Translations under genes and position numbers: made by a program
Origin: Moraxella boevrei DSM 14165
GTDB taxonomy: Bacteria > Pseudomonadota > Gammaproteobacteria > Pseudomonadales > Moraxellaceae
Direction: 5' to 3'
NCBI RefSeq assembly: GCF_000379845.1
Contig: NZ_KB903811.1
Location: 43,822 to 107,821 of the forward strand
DNA: 64,000 nt
Part shown: piece after piece, positions 15,926-25,334 of the stretch
Layout: each line of letters opens with the position of its first letter
Position numbering within the stretch: the stretch's first letter is position 1
The notes under the pieces: model-generated
Told to the model about the DNA's origin: nothing
What the model saw: the letters and a program-made list of their open reading frames with translations, nothing else
The model's database searches: none

Positions 15926-17824
15926 TTACATCGCTGGCAATGGCGGTGGTAAGCTTGTGCCTGTCTGTATGACGTCTTTTTCAAAATTTACCTTAATCGT
16001 TTCTTGGTAATTTTTTGGTTCACGTGGTGGCAGACCTGCCATGATATCTTGCAACTGGTCTCTATCAATGGTTTCCCATTTCATCAACGCATCTACCATA
16101 GCGTGCATTTTATCATGATTGGCTTCAATCAGCTCACGAGCGATTTTGTATTGGGTCTCCAAGATATGACGCACTTCTTCATCAACTTTTTGTTGAGTCG
16201 CCTCTGATATCGTGCGAGTTGGCATATAGCCTGATTGGTCGTCATCTTCATATACCATCACACCCATTTTATCCGACATACCATATTTGGTTACCATGGC
16301 ACGCGCCATTTTTGTTGCACGTTCAAAGTCGTTAGACGCCCCTGTTGATTGTTGATTAATAAAGACTTCTTCAGCAATACGCCCACCAAATAAAATAGAA
16401 ATCTCGTTTAGCATACCGTCTTTGTATTTGCTAATCGCATCTTGTTCAGGTAATTGCCACGTTACCCCCAATGCCCAGCCACGTGGCATAATGGTTACTT
16501 TGTGTACAGGGTCAGTATTTGGCAACATTTCGGCAACCAAGGCATGACCTGCTTCATGATAAGCAGTAGCACGGCGTTCTTCTTCACGCAATACCATGGA
16601 CTTACGTTCAGGTCCCATAAATAGCTTATCTTTGGCTTCTTCAAAGTCATTCATATCTACACTCGCCTTATTATGACGAGCTGCGAACAAGGCTGCTTCA
16701 TTGACAAGATTGGCAAGCTGAGCCCCACTAAAGCCAGGGGTTCCTCTTGCCAATGTGCGAATATCCACGCTCGTGGTTGATGGTAATTTTTTCAAATGTA
16801 CTCGCAAAATCTGCTCACGCCCTTTGATATCAGGCAAGCCGACCGATACTTGACGGTCAAAACGACCGGGACGAAGTAATGCTTTATCCAACACATCGGC
16901 ACGGTTCGTCGCTGCAATTACAATCACACCTTCATTACCGTCAAAACCATCCATTTCAACCAATAATTGGTTCAAAGTTTGCTCACGTTCATCATGACCG
17001 CCACCCATGCCATTACCACGATGACGACCCACTGCATCAATTTCATCAATAAAAATAATACACGGGGCATTTTTTTTGGCCTGTTCAAACATATCACGCA
17101 CACGAGATGCCCCGACACCGACAAACATTTCCACAAAATCCGAACCAGAAATGCTAAAAAACGGGACTTTCGCCTCGCCTGCAATCGCTTTTGCCAACAA
17201 AGTTTTACCTGTACCAGGAGGACCTACCATTAAAACACCACGCGGAATTGTTGCCCCAAGTTTGGTAAATTTTTCTGGGTCACGTAAAAAGTCCACGATT
17301 TCAGCGACTTCTTGCTTAGACTCTTCAACGCCTGCCACGTCAGCAAAGGTAACTTTAACTTGGTCTTCGGTGAGCATTTTGGCTTTAGATTTACCAAAAC
17401 TCATCGGACCAAAACCACGCCCGCCGCCACCAGAGCCACTTCCGCCCATATTTCGCATGATAAATAAGAACAAGCCAATAATCAACAGCACAGGAAAACT
17501 GGCGATAAGTAGTTGCATCATCACGCCTTGACGCTCAGGACTTGCCCCTTGTACTTCCACGTTATGCTTAATTAAGTTTGGCATAAGCTCAGTATCAGTA
17601 ACCGCAGGGCGTACCGTTTCAAACTCTGCACCACTTTTGGTTTTACCCGTGATATGTTCACCGTCAATTTTGACACTTTTAATTTTATCACCGCTCACTT
17701 GGGTAACAAATTGGGAATAATGGAGCTTATCAGGTTCATTTTTGGTATCAAAGTTGCTAAAAATAGCCACCAACAAAAAAATCACTGCCAACCATAATAA
17801 GGTATTTTTTACCATGTCGCTCAC
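15926..17824 (-). CDS. ftsH: ATP-dependent zinc metalloprotease FtsH
   Basis: This membrane-anchored AAA+ protease has 632 residues and degrades membrane and short-lived cytosolic proteins such as LpxC and sigma-32 in related bacteria. It has a membrane helix at about 7-25, a periplasmic domain to about 100 and a second helix at about 105-125. A glycine-rich linker leads to the AAA module with GPPGTGKT (about 200), IIFIDEIDA and the arginine-finger region RPGRFDRQV. The zinc site is HEAGH near 423. I prefer the GTG at 17824 because AGGA lies seven bases upstream; an ATG three codons later is too far from it. It is followed by folP and preceded by rlmE with a 260-bp gap, so it probably has its own promoter. 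Confidence 0.97.
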   Translation of the reverse strand: MSDMVKNTLLWLAVIFLLVAIFSNFDTKNEPDKLHYSQFVTQVSGDKIKSVKIDGEHITGKTKSGAEFETVRPAVTDTELMPNLIKHNVEVQGASPERQGVMMQLLIASFPVLLIIGLFLFIMRNMGGSGSGGGGRGFGPMSFGKSKAKMLTEDQVKVTFADVAGVEESKQEVAEIVDFLRDPEKFTKLGATIPRGVLMVGPPGTGKTLLAKAIAGEAKVPFFSISGSDFVEMFVGVGASRVRDMFEQAKKNAPCIIFIDEIDAVGRHRGNGMGGGHDEREQTLNQLLVEMDGFDGNEGVIVIAATNRADVLDKALLRPGRFDRQVSVGLPDIKGREQILRVHLKKLPSTTSVDIRTLARGTPGFSGAQLANLVNEAALFAARHNKASVDMNDFEEAKDKLFMGPERKSMVLREEERRATAYHEAGHALVAEMLPNTDPVHKVTIMPRGWALGVTWQLPEQDAISKYKDGMLNEISILFGGRIAEEVFINQQSTGASNDFERATKMARAMVTKYGMSDKMGVMVYEDDDQSGYMPTRTISEATQQKVDEEVRHILETQYKIARELIEANHDKMHAMVDALMKWETIDRDQLQDIMAGLPPREPKNYQETIKVNFEKDVIQTGTSLPPPLPAM

Positions 17825-18084
17825 GTTTTTGTCCTATCCGTTTTAATATTACTAAACAAATTTTAGTTTTGGGTATGTTTTTAAATTTTAAACAAATCTG
17901 GTTTTTTGATAAAAATTACCAATTATTCCGCATGATTTTAACATATTTTGCCACAAAGTTTGATTTATTTGTTAAAATCTTATTTTAAATAAAAGGCAAA
18001 CGTTTAATATAGCATGATATAAGGTCTTACACATAATTATCAAGCCAAAAAACTGTTATAAAATCGTAATTGTCCAGCTAAAAC

Positions 18085-18717
18085 CTACATCGTGGCTACC
18101 CAGTACATTTCTTTTGACCTTGCCCGAGAGGCTTTTGGCTTAATACTGCGCACTTTGTTAAAGGTTTGTTGCATTTGTTTACGTAATTCGTCCGAACCTT
18201 CACCCTGAAACACTTTGATAATCAGCGAACCGCCTTCGTTCAATACTTGACTGGCAAAGTCCACCGCCAATTCACACAAATAAATCATGCGTGGCTGATC
18301 AACCGAGGCGAAGCCTGACGTGTTGGGTGCCATATCCGACAACACCACATCTACCTTTTTATCGGCAACTTCTGCCATGATTTTGTCAAAAATTGTCTGC
18401 TCACGAAAATCACCCTGAATAAAAGTAACATTTTCAAGCGTATCCATCGGTAAAATATCAGACGCAATCAATTTACCACTATCGCCCACGAGTTTGCCCG
18501 CTACCTGCGACCAGCTACCAGGGGCAGATCCTAAATCCACCACGGTCATGCCTTTTTTGATAAGCTGTAATTTATCATTAATTTCCAACAACTTATAGGC
18601 CGCTCTGGCACGATAGCCGTCTCGCTGAGCCAACTTAACATAATGGTCATCAAGGTGTTCTTTCATCCACGCACGACTGCTTTTAGACAATTTTTTGTTG
18701 GTAATTCGGGTTGCCAT
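18085..18717 (-). CDS. rlmE: 23S rRNA 2'-O-ribose U2552 methyltransferase RlmE (FtsJ/RrmJ)
   Basis: The SAM-dependent methyltransferase has 210 residues and modifies U2552 in the 50S A-loop. The SAM site VVDLGSAPGSWSQV, the DVVLSDMAPNTSG motif with catalytic Asp, and IIKVFQGEG with catalytic Lys are all present; KPKASRARSKEMYWVA carries the last Glu of the K-D-K-E tetrad. The start is the ATG at 18717 (MATRITNKK); the reading from 18741 begins at TTG. Length matches the E. coli enzyme (209). It is divergent from yhbY and upstream of ftsH, a gene order widely conserved in gammaproteobacteria. Confidence 0.95.
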   Translation of the reverse strand: MATRITNKKLSKSSRAWMKEHLDDHYVKLAQRDGYRARAAYKLLEINDKLQLIKKGMTVVDLGSAPGSWSQVAGKLVGDSGKLIASDILPMDTLENVTFIQGDFREQTIFDKIMAEVADKKVDVVLSDMAPNTSGFASVDQPRMIYLCELAVDFASQVLNEGGSLIIKVFQGEGSDELRKQMQQTFNKVRSIKPKASRARSKEMYWVATM

Positions 18718-18783
18718 ACTCGTCTTTTGCTCTTTTTTCAATCAAAACTTCTGCTATTTTACCATATTTTCGTCAATGGTTTA

Positions 18784-18792
18784 TGCTATAAT
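18784..18792 (+). promoter_or_regulatory. Extended -10 promoter of yhbY
   Basis: TGCTATAAT is a perfect extended -10 element, 31 bp before the yhbY start. The -35 region is poor (ATATTT at 17-bp spacing), which extended -10 promoters tolerate. Confidence 0.5.
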
Positions 18793-18823
18793 AGGCTAAT
18801 TTTTATCATTTTATAGGTTTTTT

Positions 18824-19144
18824 ATGTCAAACAAAGCAATCAACAATGCCGAAATGAAGTTTCTAAAAGGCATCGGACATCGGCTTAACCCTGTCGTTAT
18901 GGTAGGCGGACACGGCGTAACCGACAATGTAATTGAAGAAATCAACCGTGCCTTAGACGATCATGAGCTGATTAAAGTCAAAATCCCTGCAGGCAGTAAA
19001 GACGAGCGTGATGCCGTTAACCAAGCGATTAGCGAAGCTACTGGCTCAACAATTATCACCAGTATCGGACGCATCGTGTTGCTACTGCGTCATAATCCTG
19101 ACGCCAATCCAAAATTGTCAAATTTGGCAAGATTTGGCGGATAA
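18824..19144 (+). CDS. yhbY: YhbY-type CRM-domain RNA-binding protein
   Basis: A single CRM domain of 106 residues: MKFLKGIGHRLNPVVMVGGHGVTD contains the helix and the GxxG-type loop, followed by HELIKVKIPAG and the closing strand IGRIVLLLRHNP. The family binds pre-50S ribosomal subunits and is tied to ribosome assembly. The start is the ATG at 18824 with AGG upstream. Its divergent placement from rlmE, also a 50S maturation factor, is conserved and fits the role. Confidence 0.93.
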   Translation: MSNKAINNAEMKFLKGIGHRLNPVVMVGGHGVTDNVIEEINRALDDHELIKVKIPAGSKDERDAVNQAISEATGSTIITSIGRIVLLLRHNPDANPKLSNLARFGG

Positions 19145-19162
19145 TTTTATCAAAATTAAAAA

Positions 19163-19747
19163 ATGAATTTAGAAAATATAAAAAATAAACACTATCTACT
19201 AAATCCGATTGCCAAACATAGTACGCAAGCGGATTTTCCATCCATAGTTACCCAAGTTCAATTACAAAAAAATGTGGATAATGCACAAGTTTTGCTAACT
19301 TTAAGCTATCAAATTTTGGCAAAAAGTACCGTAAAATTGGTAGAATTTGACCAAAGTTTGGTAAAACCGACTGATTTTTTGTGGGAAAATGATTGTTTAG
19401 AATGTTTTATTCAGCTTGATGAACGCCGATATTTTGAAATCAATGCCAGCCCTAGTGGTGCATTCGCTTTGTATGAATTTGATGATTATCGTACGCCCAA
19501 TCAATTACCACCACGAGCAACTGATAAACTCACATTTATTTGGCAAAATCCTAATTGCGAAAATTACAAAAAATACAACAATTGTAACAGTCATTTTGAG
19601 TTTTCAGTCATCTTACCTACCAATTTTTTACCGACAAAAATCAATCCAACTGTGATTTTATACCAACATCATCAACCCATTTTTTATGCGGTCAATCATG
19701 CCAGTCCGCCTGATTTTCACAACAAAAACTTTTGGCAAAATTTTTAA
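19163..19747 (+). CDS. DOMON-like domain protein of unknown role
   Basis: The protein has 194 residues and lacks a signal peptide. The pattern WENDCLECFIQLDERRYFEI followed by ASPSGAFALYEFDDYR is the signature of the bacterial DOMON-like group, a beta-sandwich fold that in other proteins binds haem or sugars. The cytosolic location and the ligand are unknown. It starts 18 bp after yhbY, so it is probably co-transcribed, and ends at the bidirectional terminator at 19771-19792. Late residues FYAVNHASPPDFH are also typical of the group. The family call is moderately firm; no function is assigned. Confidence 0.72.
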   Translation: MNLENIKNKHYLLNPIAKHSTQADFPSIVTQVQLQKNVDNAQVLLTLSYQILAKSTVKLVEFDQSLVKPTDFLWENDCLECFIQLDERRYFEINASPSGAFALYEFDDYRTPNQLPPRATDKLTFIWQNPNCENYKKYNNCNSHFEFSVILPTNFLPTKINPTVILYQHHQPIFYAVNHASPPDFHNKNFWQNF

Positions 19748-19770
19748 ATCAATTTTTACCAAAACAAAAA

Positions 19771-19792
19771 AAACTGGCAAACCCGCCAGTTT
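19771..19792. terminator. Bidirectional intrinsic terminator
   Basis: AAACTGGC (19771-19778) pairs perfectly with GCCAGTTT (19785-19792) around AAACCC, with A-rich and T-rich flanks on both sides. It separates the convergent DOMON-like and M23 peptidase genes. Confidence 0.8.
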
Positions 19793-19825
19793 TTCTATTT
19801 TTATTTTCAGCAATTTAGCAAAAAA

Positions 19826-20461
19826 TTAACGCTCTGGTGCTAATGCTAGATAAGTTTGTGGATTGACAGCTTGACCATTTTGGCGTACTTCATAATGCAA
19901 ATGCGGACCTGTTGAACGACCTGTATTGCCCACGTTGGCAATGTGTTGATTGGCGTACACGGTATCGCCGACGTTTACCAAGTTCGCTGAGTTGTGTGCG
20001 TAACGTGTGGTAACGCCATTGCCGTGGTTAATTTCAATATAACGACCGTAGCCAGAACCCCAACCTGAGTAAGTTACCACACCGTTGCCTGTGGCATAAA
20101 TTGGCGTGCCGACTGGTGCAGCAAAGTCCATACCTTTGTGAAATTGGGTTTTACCAAAAATATAACGATAGCCAAAACCTGACGACATACGAGCCTTTGA
20201 CGTAATCGGACGCACAGGTAACAAACCATTGCCCGCATAGCTCGGTTCTGCATACACATTAGTAATGGTAATCACATTATCGCTAGAAAGTTTTTGGGCT
20301 AAAACTGCCAAACGGTCTTCTTTTTGTTGGGCTTGTTGGCTCAATAATTGGATATCACTGCTGATATCGCCAACATAATAATCTTCGCCATCGTCATCAG
20401 CATGAGCCACGCTCACCGTCATTAAGGCAACAAATGGAAGTACAGTTAAAGCTAATTTCAT
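19826..20461 (-). CDS. Secreted M23-family peptidoglycan endopeptidase
   Basis: The protein has 211 residues with a signal peptide (about 1-22, ending VAHADD), a short coiled segment (about 30-60) and a C-terminal LytM domain. The zinc ligands are visible: HKGMDFAAP gives H and D, and GPHLHYEVR gives the HxH pair; YGRYIEINHGNGVTTRYAH is the canonical central part. All metal ligands are intact, so it is probably an active endopeptidase cutting peptide cross-links rather than a regulator such as EnvC. The start is the ATG at 20461 with AGAGGAA upstream. It is divergent from dciA, the arrangement I recall near lpxC in Acinetobacter. Confidence 0.9.
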   Translation of the reverse strand: MKLALTVLPFVALMTVSVAHADDDGEDYYVGDISSDIQLLSQQAQQKEDRLAVLAQKLSSDNVITITNVYAEPSYAGNGLLPVRPITSKARMSSGFGYRYIFGKTQFHKGMDFAAPVGTPIYATGNGVVTYSGWGSGYGRYIEINHGNGVTTRYAHNSANLVNVGDTVYANQHIANVGNTGRSTGPHLHYEVRQNGQAVNPQTYLALAPER

Positions 20462-20673
20462 GGGGGTTCCTCTTATTTCAGTCAAACTTGATTAGGTTTA
20501 ACTTTCATATTTGGCTTAAATTTTGGTAAAATTCATTCGTTTGAAATATCGTTTGACAATTTAACAGCTAAAAATCAAACCCAATCCCAACAAAAATAAG
20601 TTAAAATAACACGCTTAAATTTCGCTGATGGATAATTTTGTTTCACATTAATCGTTAAAAAACTGGAATGCAC

Positions 20674-21162
20674 ATGACTTCTAAAAAACCAGTCAACTAC
20701 CTCGCCTCGCATCATGAACGCATCGCCAATTTACCGACACCGTTTCATGATAAAATCCAACATTTTCAAATCCTAACTCAAAAAATCCGTCAAGCATGGC
20801 AATCAATCCTGCCTGATGATGCCCTAGCAACGCTAAATGTCGGCTATCAATCAGAGCAAACGCTCTTTATCACCACCAGTAATCAAACGCTTGCCAATCA
20901 TCTAAGTTACAGTCAGGCGGTATTGTTAAGTACATTGCAACAATCCAACCCAGCGTTTAATGGTATCTACCAATTAAAATTTCAAGTGGTTCATCCAACT
21001 TTTGCAACCACAACCGCTCAACTGGAATGTAATCAAACCGTTAATTCTGTAACATCGTGTGACATCAGCGAAAATACGAAGCGAAATATAGCACATCTTG
21101 CCGAGCTTGTCACTCATGACAAAGCATTATATGACGTGTTGCAAAAATTTTTGGATAAATAA
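20674..21162 (+). CDS. dciA: DciA-like (DUF721) replicative helicase loader
   Basis: The protein has 162 residues. The central part, IRQAWQSILPDDALATLNVGY then TLFITTSNQTLANHLSYSQ, matches the KH-like DUF721/DciA domain, which helps load DnaB in bacteria without DnaC or DnaI. The C-terminal tail (about 110-162) is divergent, as is common. Two close starts exist, 20668 and 20674; I choose 20674 because TGGA is better spaced from it. The position beside lpxC supports the call. Divergent sequence keeps confidence moderate. Confidence 0.72.
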   Translation: MTSKKPVNYLASHHERIANLPTPFHDKIQHFQILTQKIRQAWQSILPDDALATLNVGYQSEQTLFITTSNQTLANHLSYSQAVLLSTLQQSNPAFNGIYQLKFQVVHPTFATTTAQLECNQTVNSVTSCDISENTKRNIAHLAELVTHDKALYDVLQKFLDK

Positions 21163-21497
21163 AATCTTAATTTTTTTGATGTTTACAATGTAAAGTTATG
21201 TAAAATTTGTTACTTTTAGAAAAATAAATTTGCACTAGTTACAATTCATTGACAAAACTTATGCACAGCCTAACCATTTTTTTACTTTTTTATCATAAAA
21301 TCAAAAAGATATCTTTTTAACGCTAGGCATTGCCCTATCACGGCTACACGCACCAAAAAATTTTGGACAAATTTGTCAATAATTAGCCGATAGAAAACCC
21401 CATGTTTTTTGTTGCCAAAAAATTAGCCAAACTTGTGACTAAAAATGTTACACAGAGTTTGGCTAAATTTTTAGTTATTTAATCATTTTAAAATAAT
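21163..21497. other. Intergenic gap with the lpxC terminator hairpin
   Basis: A 335-bp gap between the converging dciA and lpxC genes; no coding frame stands out. TTAGCCAAACT (21423-21433) pairs over 11 bp with AGTTTGGCTAA (21456-21466) around a 22-base loop, followed by T-runs in both directions, so it probably terminates both genes. The remainder is AT-rich, with nothing I can assign. Confidence 0.55.
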
Positions 21498-22424
21498 TTA
21501 GTTGTTATAATTAACAAATGATGAATTCACATTGTCATATTTTGTTACAATTTTAAAATTATTCGGATCGCTAAAAACTGCTTTTAATAAATTGTTATTC
21601 AACATATGTCCAGATTTATAACCATAAAACGCCCCCAAAATCTGATGTCCTGCCAAATATAAATCACCCACTGCATCAAGTATTTTATGCCGAACAAATT
21701 CATTGTCAAAGCGTAAGCCGTCTGGGTTTAGCACCTTTTCATCATCCACCACGATCGCATTATCCATACTACCACCCAAGCCTAAATTTTGGCTTTTGAG
21801 ATACTCAATATCTTTTAAAAAACCAAACGTTCTGGCTTTTGCGATTTGTTCAGTAAAATTAGCACGATTAAAATCAATCTCAAAGGTATCATGCTCTTTG
21901 GCAAAAGCGGGGTGGTTAAAATCAATGGTAAACGCCAATGAAAAGCCGTCATACGGGGTAAAACGGGCGATTTTGTCATCATGGCGTACTGCTACAGGAC
22001 GTAGAATTTGGATAAATTTTTTGTCAGCAGATTGGGTAACAAGCCCTGCTTTTTCCAAGGTTTCAATAAACACCATGGCACTGCCGTCCATAATCGGAAT
22101 TTCAGGGGCAGACACTTCCACCACAAGGTTATCAATACCTAAACAGGCAATCGCACTCATCAAATGCTCTACCGTACCAATGCGTTGGTTGTCGGTATTA
22201 GTGAGATTGGAAGACATGACGGTATCGGTAATTTGGTCATAACGTGCCAAAATCGGCTGTGGATTGGGCAAATCGCTGCGCAAAAATACCACGCCTGTAT
22301 CTACATCCGCAGGTAAAAATCGTATTTGTACCAACTTGCCACTATGTAGCCCAATGCCTTCTAAAGAAATTGGCGTTTTTATGGTACGTTGTTTCAGGGT
22401 TTGTTGTTGTGTCTGTTCTATCAT
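21498..22424 (-). CDS. lpxC: UDP-3-O-acyl-N-acetylglucosamine deacetylase
   Basis: This is the first committed step of lipid A synthesis, zinc-dependent and cytoplasmic. It has 308 residues: LKQRTIKTPISLEGIGLHSGK at the N-terminus, the zinc histidine in TVEHLMSAI near 80, and HKILDAVGDLYLAGH near 240 carrying the other zinc ligands and catalytic His. The start is the ATG at 22424 (MIEQTQQQ); the longer reading from 22487 adds a cysteine-rich stretch with no support. It follows ftsZ by about 215 bp and the ftsZ terminator, so it probably has its own promoter. FtsH, also encoded in this window, degrades LpxC in enterobacteria; that is not shown here. Confidence 0.96.
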   Translation of the reverse strand: MIEQTQQQTLKQRTIKTPISLEGIGLHSGKLVQIRFLPADVDTGVVFLRSDLPNPQPILARYDQITDTVMSSNLTNTDNQRIGTVEHLMSAIACLGIDNLVVEVSAPEIPIMDGSAMVFIETLEKAGLVTQSADKKFIQILRPVAVRHDDKIARFTPYDGFSLAFTIDFNHPAFAKEHDTFEIDFNRANFTEQIAKARTFGFLKDIEYLKSQNLGLGGSMDNAIVVDDEKVLNPDGLRFDNEFVRHKILDAVGDLYLAGHQILGAFYGYKSGHMLNNNLLKAVFSDPNNFKIVTKYDNVNSSFVNYNN

Positions 22425-22586
22425 GGTTGCTCTATTACATATTTTGTTACATTTGGCGTATTTTAGCATTGTTTTGACAGATAACAAGGCTCTTTTCTTG
22501 ATTTTTTTGATGAGTTTTTTTTATGATTTTTATCAAATTGTTTAACAATATTGCTAAGGCGATAGCTAAAAATTAAAATCGCATAA

Positions 22587-22618
22587 AAAACCCACTATCA
22601 ATCTTGATAATGGGTTTT
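22587..22618 (-). terminator. Intrinsic terminator after ftsZ
   Basis: On the minus strand AAAACCCATTATCA pairs with TGATAGTGGGTTTT (13 of 14 positions, plus a wobble), followed by more T. It lies 22 bp after the ftsZ stop codon. Confidence 0.8.
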
Positions 22619-22639
22619 GTTTTTTCTAATACTTAACAA

Positions 22640-23878
22640 TTACTTGTTTTGTTGTTGGCGTAAATATTGTTGAATACTATTGCCTGTACGCTGTGGTTGT
22701 GTGGTTGACACAGTTGGCTGAGCGGTTGCTGGTTGTGGTGTAACAGGTTGAACTTGTGGAGCAACACTTGGAGCGACAGTTGCTGTTGGCTGTGAGCTGT
22801 TGGCTGTCAATGCAGGTGTGTGTGTTCCTGCATCTACTCTTTGGCTACCAATCTCTGGGACAAAAGCACGGTTTGGATTTGGTACTTTTGGTGTCGTATC
22901 AAGGGTTAAACCTGTCGCCACAACGGTAACTTGGATTTCATCGCCCATATCTTCATCAAATACGATACCGTAGAAAATATTCGCTTCATCAATATCCACC
23001 AAACTTTTTACCTTTTCGGTAATGCGTTCTTGTTCATCAAAATTAAAATCAGAACTTGCCACAGTATTTACCAACAAACCTTTGGCATTTTTTAGCAACA
23101 AATTATCCAGTAGCGGACTCTTAATTGCTTTTTCGGCAGCGATTTCGGCACGGTCTTCGCCACTGGCCTTACCAATCCCCATCATCGCATGACCCCGAGA
23201 AGTCATCGCTGTGCGAATATCATTAAAGTCAATGTTGATAAAGCCATCTTCACGAATCATATTTGAGATACCTTGTACCGCTTGCATCAGTACTTCATCG
23301 GCTTTTTTAAAGGCATCTTTCATTGAGATTTTGCCATACACATTCATCAATTTATCATTGGGGATGGTAATAATCGAGTCAACAAAATTTGATAATTGTT
23401 CAATCCCTTCTTTGGCAACTTTACTGCGTTTGCCACCTTCAAAAGTAAAAGGCATTGTTACCACGGCAACAGTAAGTTTGTCCATTTCTTTGGCAAGACG
23501 GGCAATCACGGGAGCTGCCCCTGTCCCTGTACCACCACCCATCCCTGCAGTAATAAATACCATGTCCGAGTTTTCTAACACTTGTCGAATTGTTTCTTCA
23601 TCGCTTTCAGCCGCTTCACGTCCGATTTCAGGATTTGCCCCTGCACCTAGACCACGATTATTATTTTTCAGACCAAGCTGAATTTTACTTGGGGCTGATA
23701 AGCGGTCAAGTGCTTGTCGGTCAGTGTTGGCACACACAAAGGTGATATTTTTGATGTTGGATTGTACCATGGTTTCCACGGCATTACCGCCACCACCGCC
23801 GACGCCAATTACGGTCAAACGGGCTGAACCATTATGCTCTTCAAAAGAATCATTGGCAATGCTAAATTTTGATTCCAT
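22640..23878 (-). CDS. ftsZ: Cell-division GTPase FtsZ
   Basis: The tubulin-like protein has 412 residues and forms the cytokinetic ring. LTVIGVGGGGGNAVE starts the nucleotide site, GGGTGTGAAPVIA (about 108) is the tubulin signature and NIDFNDIRTAM begins the T7 catalytic loop region. Residues after about 320 form a long Pro/Thr/Gln-rich linker. The C-terminal conserved peptide is NSIQQYLRQQQNK, which keeps the YLR core where many bacteria have IPAFLRRQ. It is the last gene of the ftsQ-ftsA-ftsZ group, 124 bp after ftsA, with a terminator at 22587-22618. Confidence 0.98.
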   Translation of the reverse strand: MESKFSIANDSFEEHNGSARLTVIGVGGGGGNAVETMVQSNIKNITFVCANTDRQALDRLSAPSKIQLGLKNNNRGLGAGANPEIGREAAESDEETIRQVLENSDMVFITAGMGGGTGTGAAPVIARLAKEMDKLTVAVVTMPFTFEGGKRSKVAKEGIEQLSNFVDSIITIPNDKLMNVYGKISMKDAFKKADEVLMQAVQGISNMIREDGFINIDFNDIRTAMTSRGHAMMGIGKASGEDRAEIAAEKAIKSPLLDNLLLKNAKGLLVNTVASSDFNFDEQERITEKVKSLVDIDEANIFYGIVFDEDMGDEIQVTVVATGLTLDTTPKVPNPNRAFVPEIGSQRVDAGTHTPALTANSSQPTATVAPSVAPQVQPVTPQPATAQPTVSTTQPQRTGNSIQQYLRQQQNK

Positions 23879-24002
23879 CTTGGATTATCTCCGCACTAAA
23901 TGTCGTTAATCAATAAAATTACGCCTATCATACCACGACTTTTAAAAAAACGCTAAAAATCTTGGCAAAAAATTGCTAAACACCAAAAAATATTAAAAAA
24001 AA

Positions 24003-25289
24003 TTAAAACATTTTTTTCAAAAAGCTTTCAATTTGGTGTAAGGTTTTACTTAAGCCAGATGCTTCTTCAATATTCGCATTTTTTTCGGTATGATAAAACG
24101 CATCACTTTGGGTATATAACAACGTGCCAAACACATTTTGATATTTTCGTTGTCCAATCAGCGAAGCGATGTGTCGCAATTTTTCATCATCCCCATATTG
24201 GCTGTAGGCACTGATGGGTGATTGATGTTCGGCACGGTTGGATTTATGGACTTTATTGGCAAATACCTTTTTGGCAAGTGGAATAAGTCCACGCATTTCT
24301 GAGCCACCGCCCGTTAATACATAGCCTTGTTGCAAAAAATCACTTAACCCCAACGCATCTAAATCATTTTTAATATTTATTAAAATATTAATGTAGCGTG
24401 CTTCCACGATTTCTAGCAATTCTTGCATATTGACGGTTTTTTCATCATTTAGCTGAGAACGACGAATGCTAAAAAATTGACTAGCATCGATGCCAAAACG
24501 GTCAACGCTGGCTTGTTGTTTTTTCAACTGTTCTGCTTCAGCAACCGTTACGTCTAGCAACACCGAAATATCAAGAGTAGCGTGTTGACTGCCTTCAGGA
24601 AAACAGCGTGTATAGACCAATTTATTATCACTATAAACGCACACACTGGTGGTTGATGAACCGATATCAATTAGGCAAACACCGTGATATTTTTCTTCCG
24701 CCAACAAGCTATACTCCGCCGATGACACCGCATCAAACATCATTTGTTCAATATTGACATCGCACTCTTGTAAGAGTTGTTGTAGATTTTGCCGACTACG
24801 TACAGGCATCATCATCAAATGATGGAGTACCATTAGCTCGCTAGCTTGCATCCCAATCGCATCATCAATCATCTCGTCGCCACCGTCTAGGGCAATGCCT
24901 TGTTGCACATAGTGCATTAGATACATATCATCGCTTTGGTGTTGTTTTTTGGCTTGGGTCAATGCTGACACTACGTCTTTGGCACGAATGGTGTCGGTAT
25001 TGATTGTCACTGTACCCGAACTATTAACACTCACCAATTCAGGGGTGGAAAAACTCAGCCAAACACTGTTAACACGGCAGTTTGCCATATCTTCGGCTTC
25101 TTGAATGGATTGTTTGATTGCGGATTTTAAACGTTCCCGATGACGGATAACGCCCTGAGCAAAATCATGGTTTTTAACCGATGAAATGCCAATAATACGA
25201 ATATCTTGGGCGTGAAAAACCTGACCAATCACCGTATGTACGGCAGTGGCACTTAGATGAACAACGACGATAAGTTCAGGTTTTGTCAT
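24003..25289 (-). CDS. ftsA: Cell-division actin-like protein FtsA
   Basis: The protein has 428 residues and tethers FtsZ to the membrane. The actin-fold ATP site shows as VCLIDIGSSTTSVCVYSD near 207 and VLTGGGSEMRGLIPLAKKVF near 333; the 1C domain lies in between. The C-terminal QIESFLKKMF is the amphipathic membrane-targeting helix. The start is the ATG at 25289. It follows ftsQ by 45 bp and precedes ftsZ, the standard order. Confidence 0.95.
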   Translation of the reverse strand: MTKPELIVVVHLSATAVHTVIGQVFHAQDIRIIGISSVKNHDFAQGVIRHRERLKSAIKQSIQEAEDMANCRVNSVWLSFSTPELVSVNSSGTVTINTDTIRAKDVVSALTQAKKQHQSDDMYLMHYVQQGIALDGGDEMIDDAIGMQASELMVLHHLMMMPVRSRQNLQQLLQECDVNIEQMMFDAVSSAEYSLLAEEKYHGVCLIDIGSSTTSVCVYSDNKLVYTRCFPEGSQHATLDISVLLDVTVAEAEQLKKQQASVDRFGIDASQFFSIRRSQLNDEKTVNMQELLEIVEARYINILINIKNDLDALGLSDFLQQGYVLTGGGSEMRGLIPLAKKVFANKVHKSNRAEHQSPISAYSQYGDDEKLRHIASLIGQRKYQNVFGTLLYTQSDAFYHTEKNANIEEASGLSKTLHQIESFLKKMF

Positions 25290-25334
25290 TTTTTAACGCT
25301 TTTACATCCGATTTATATAAAATTTGTCAAAGGC

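Noticed and set aside
15847..15984. N-terminal extension of FolP
   Set aside because: It would overlap the ftsH 3' end; the ATG at 15846 has a clear ribosome site and normal family start.
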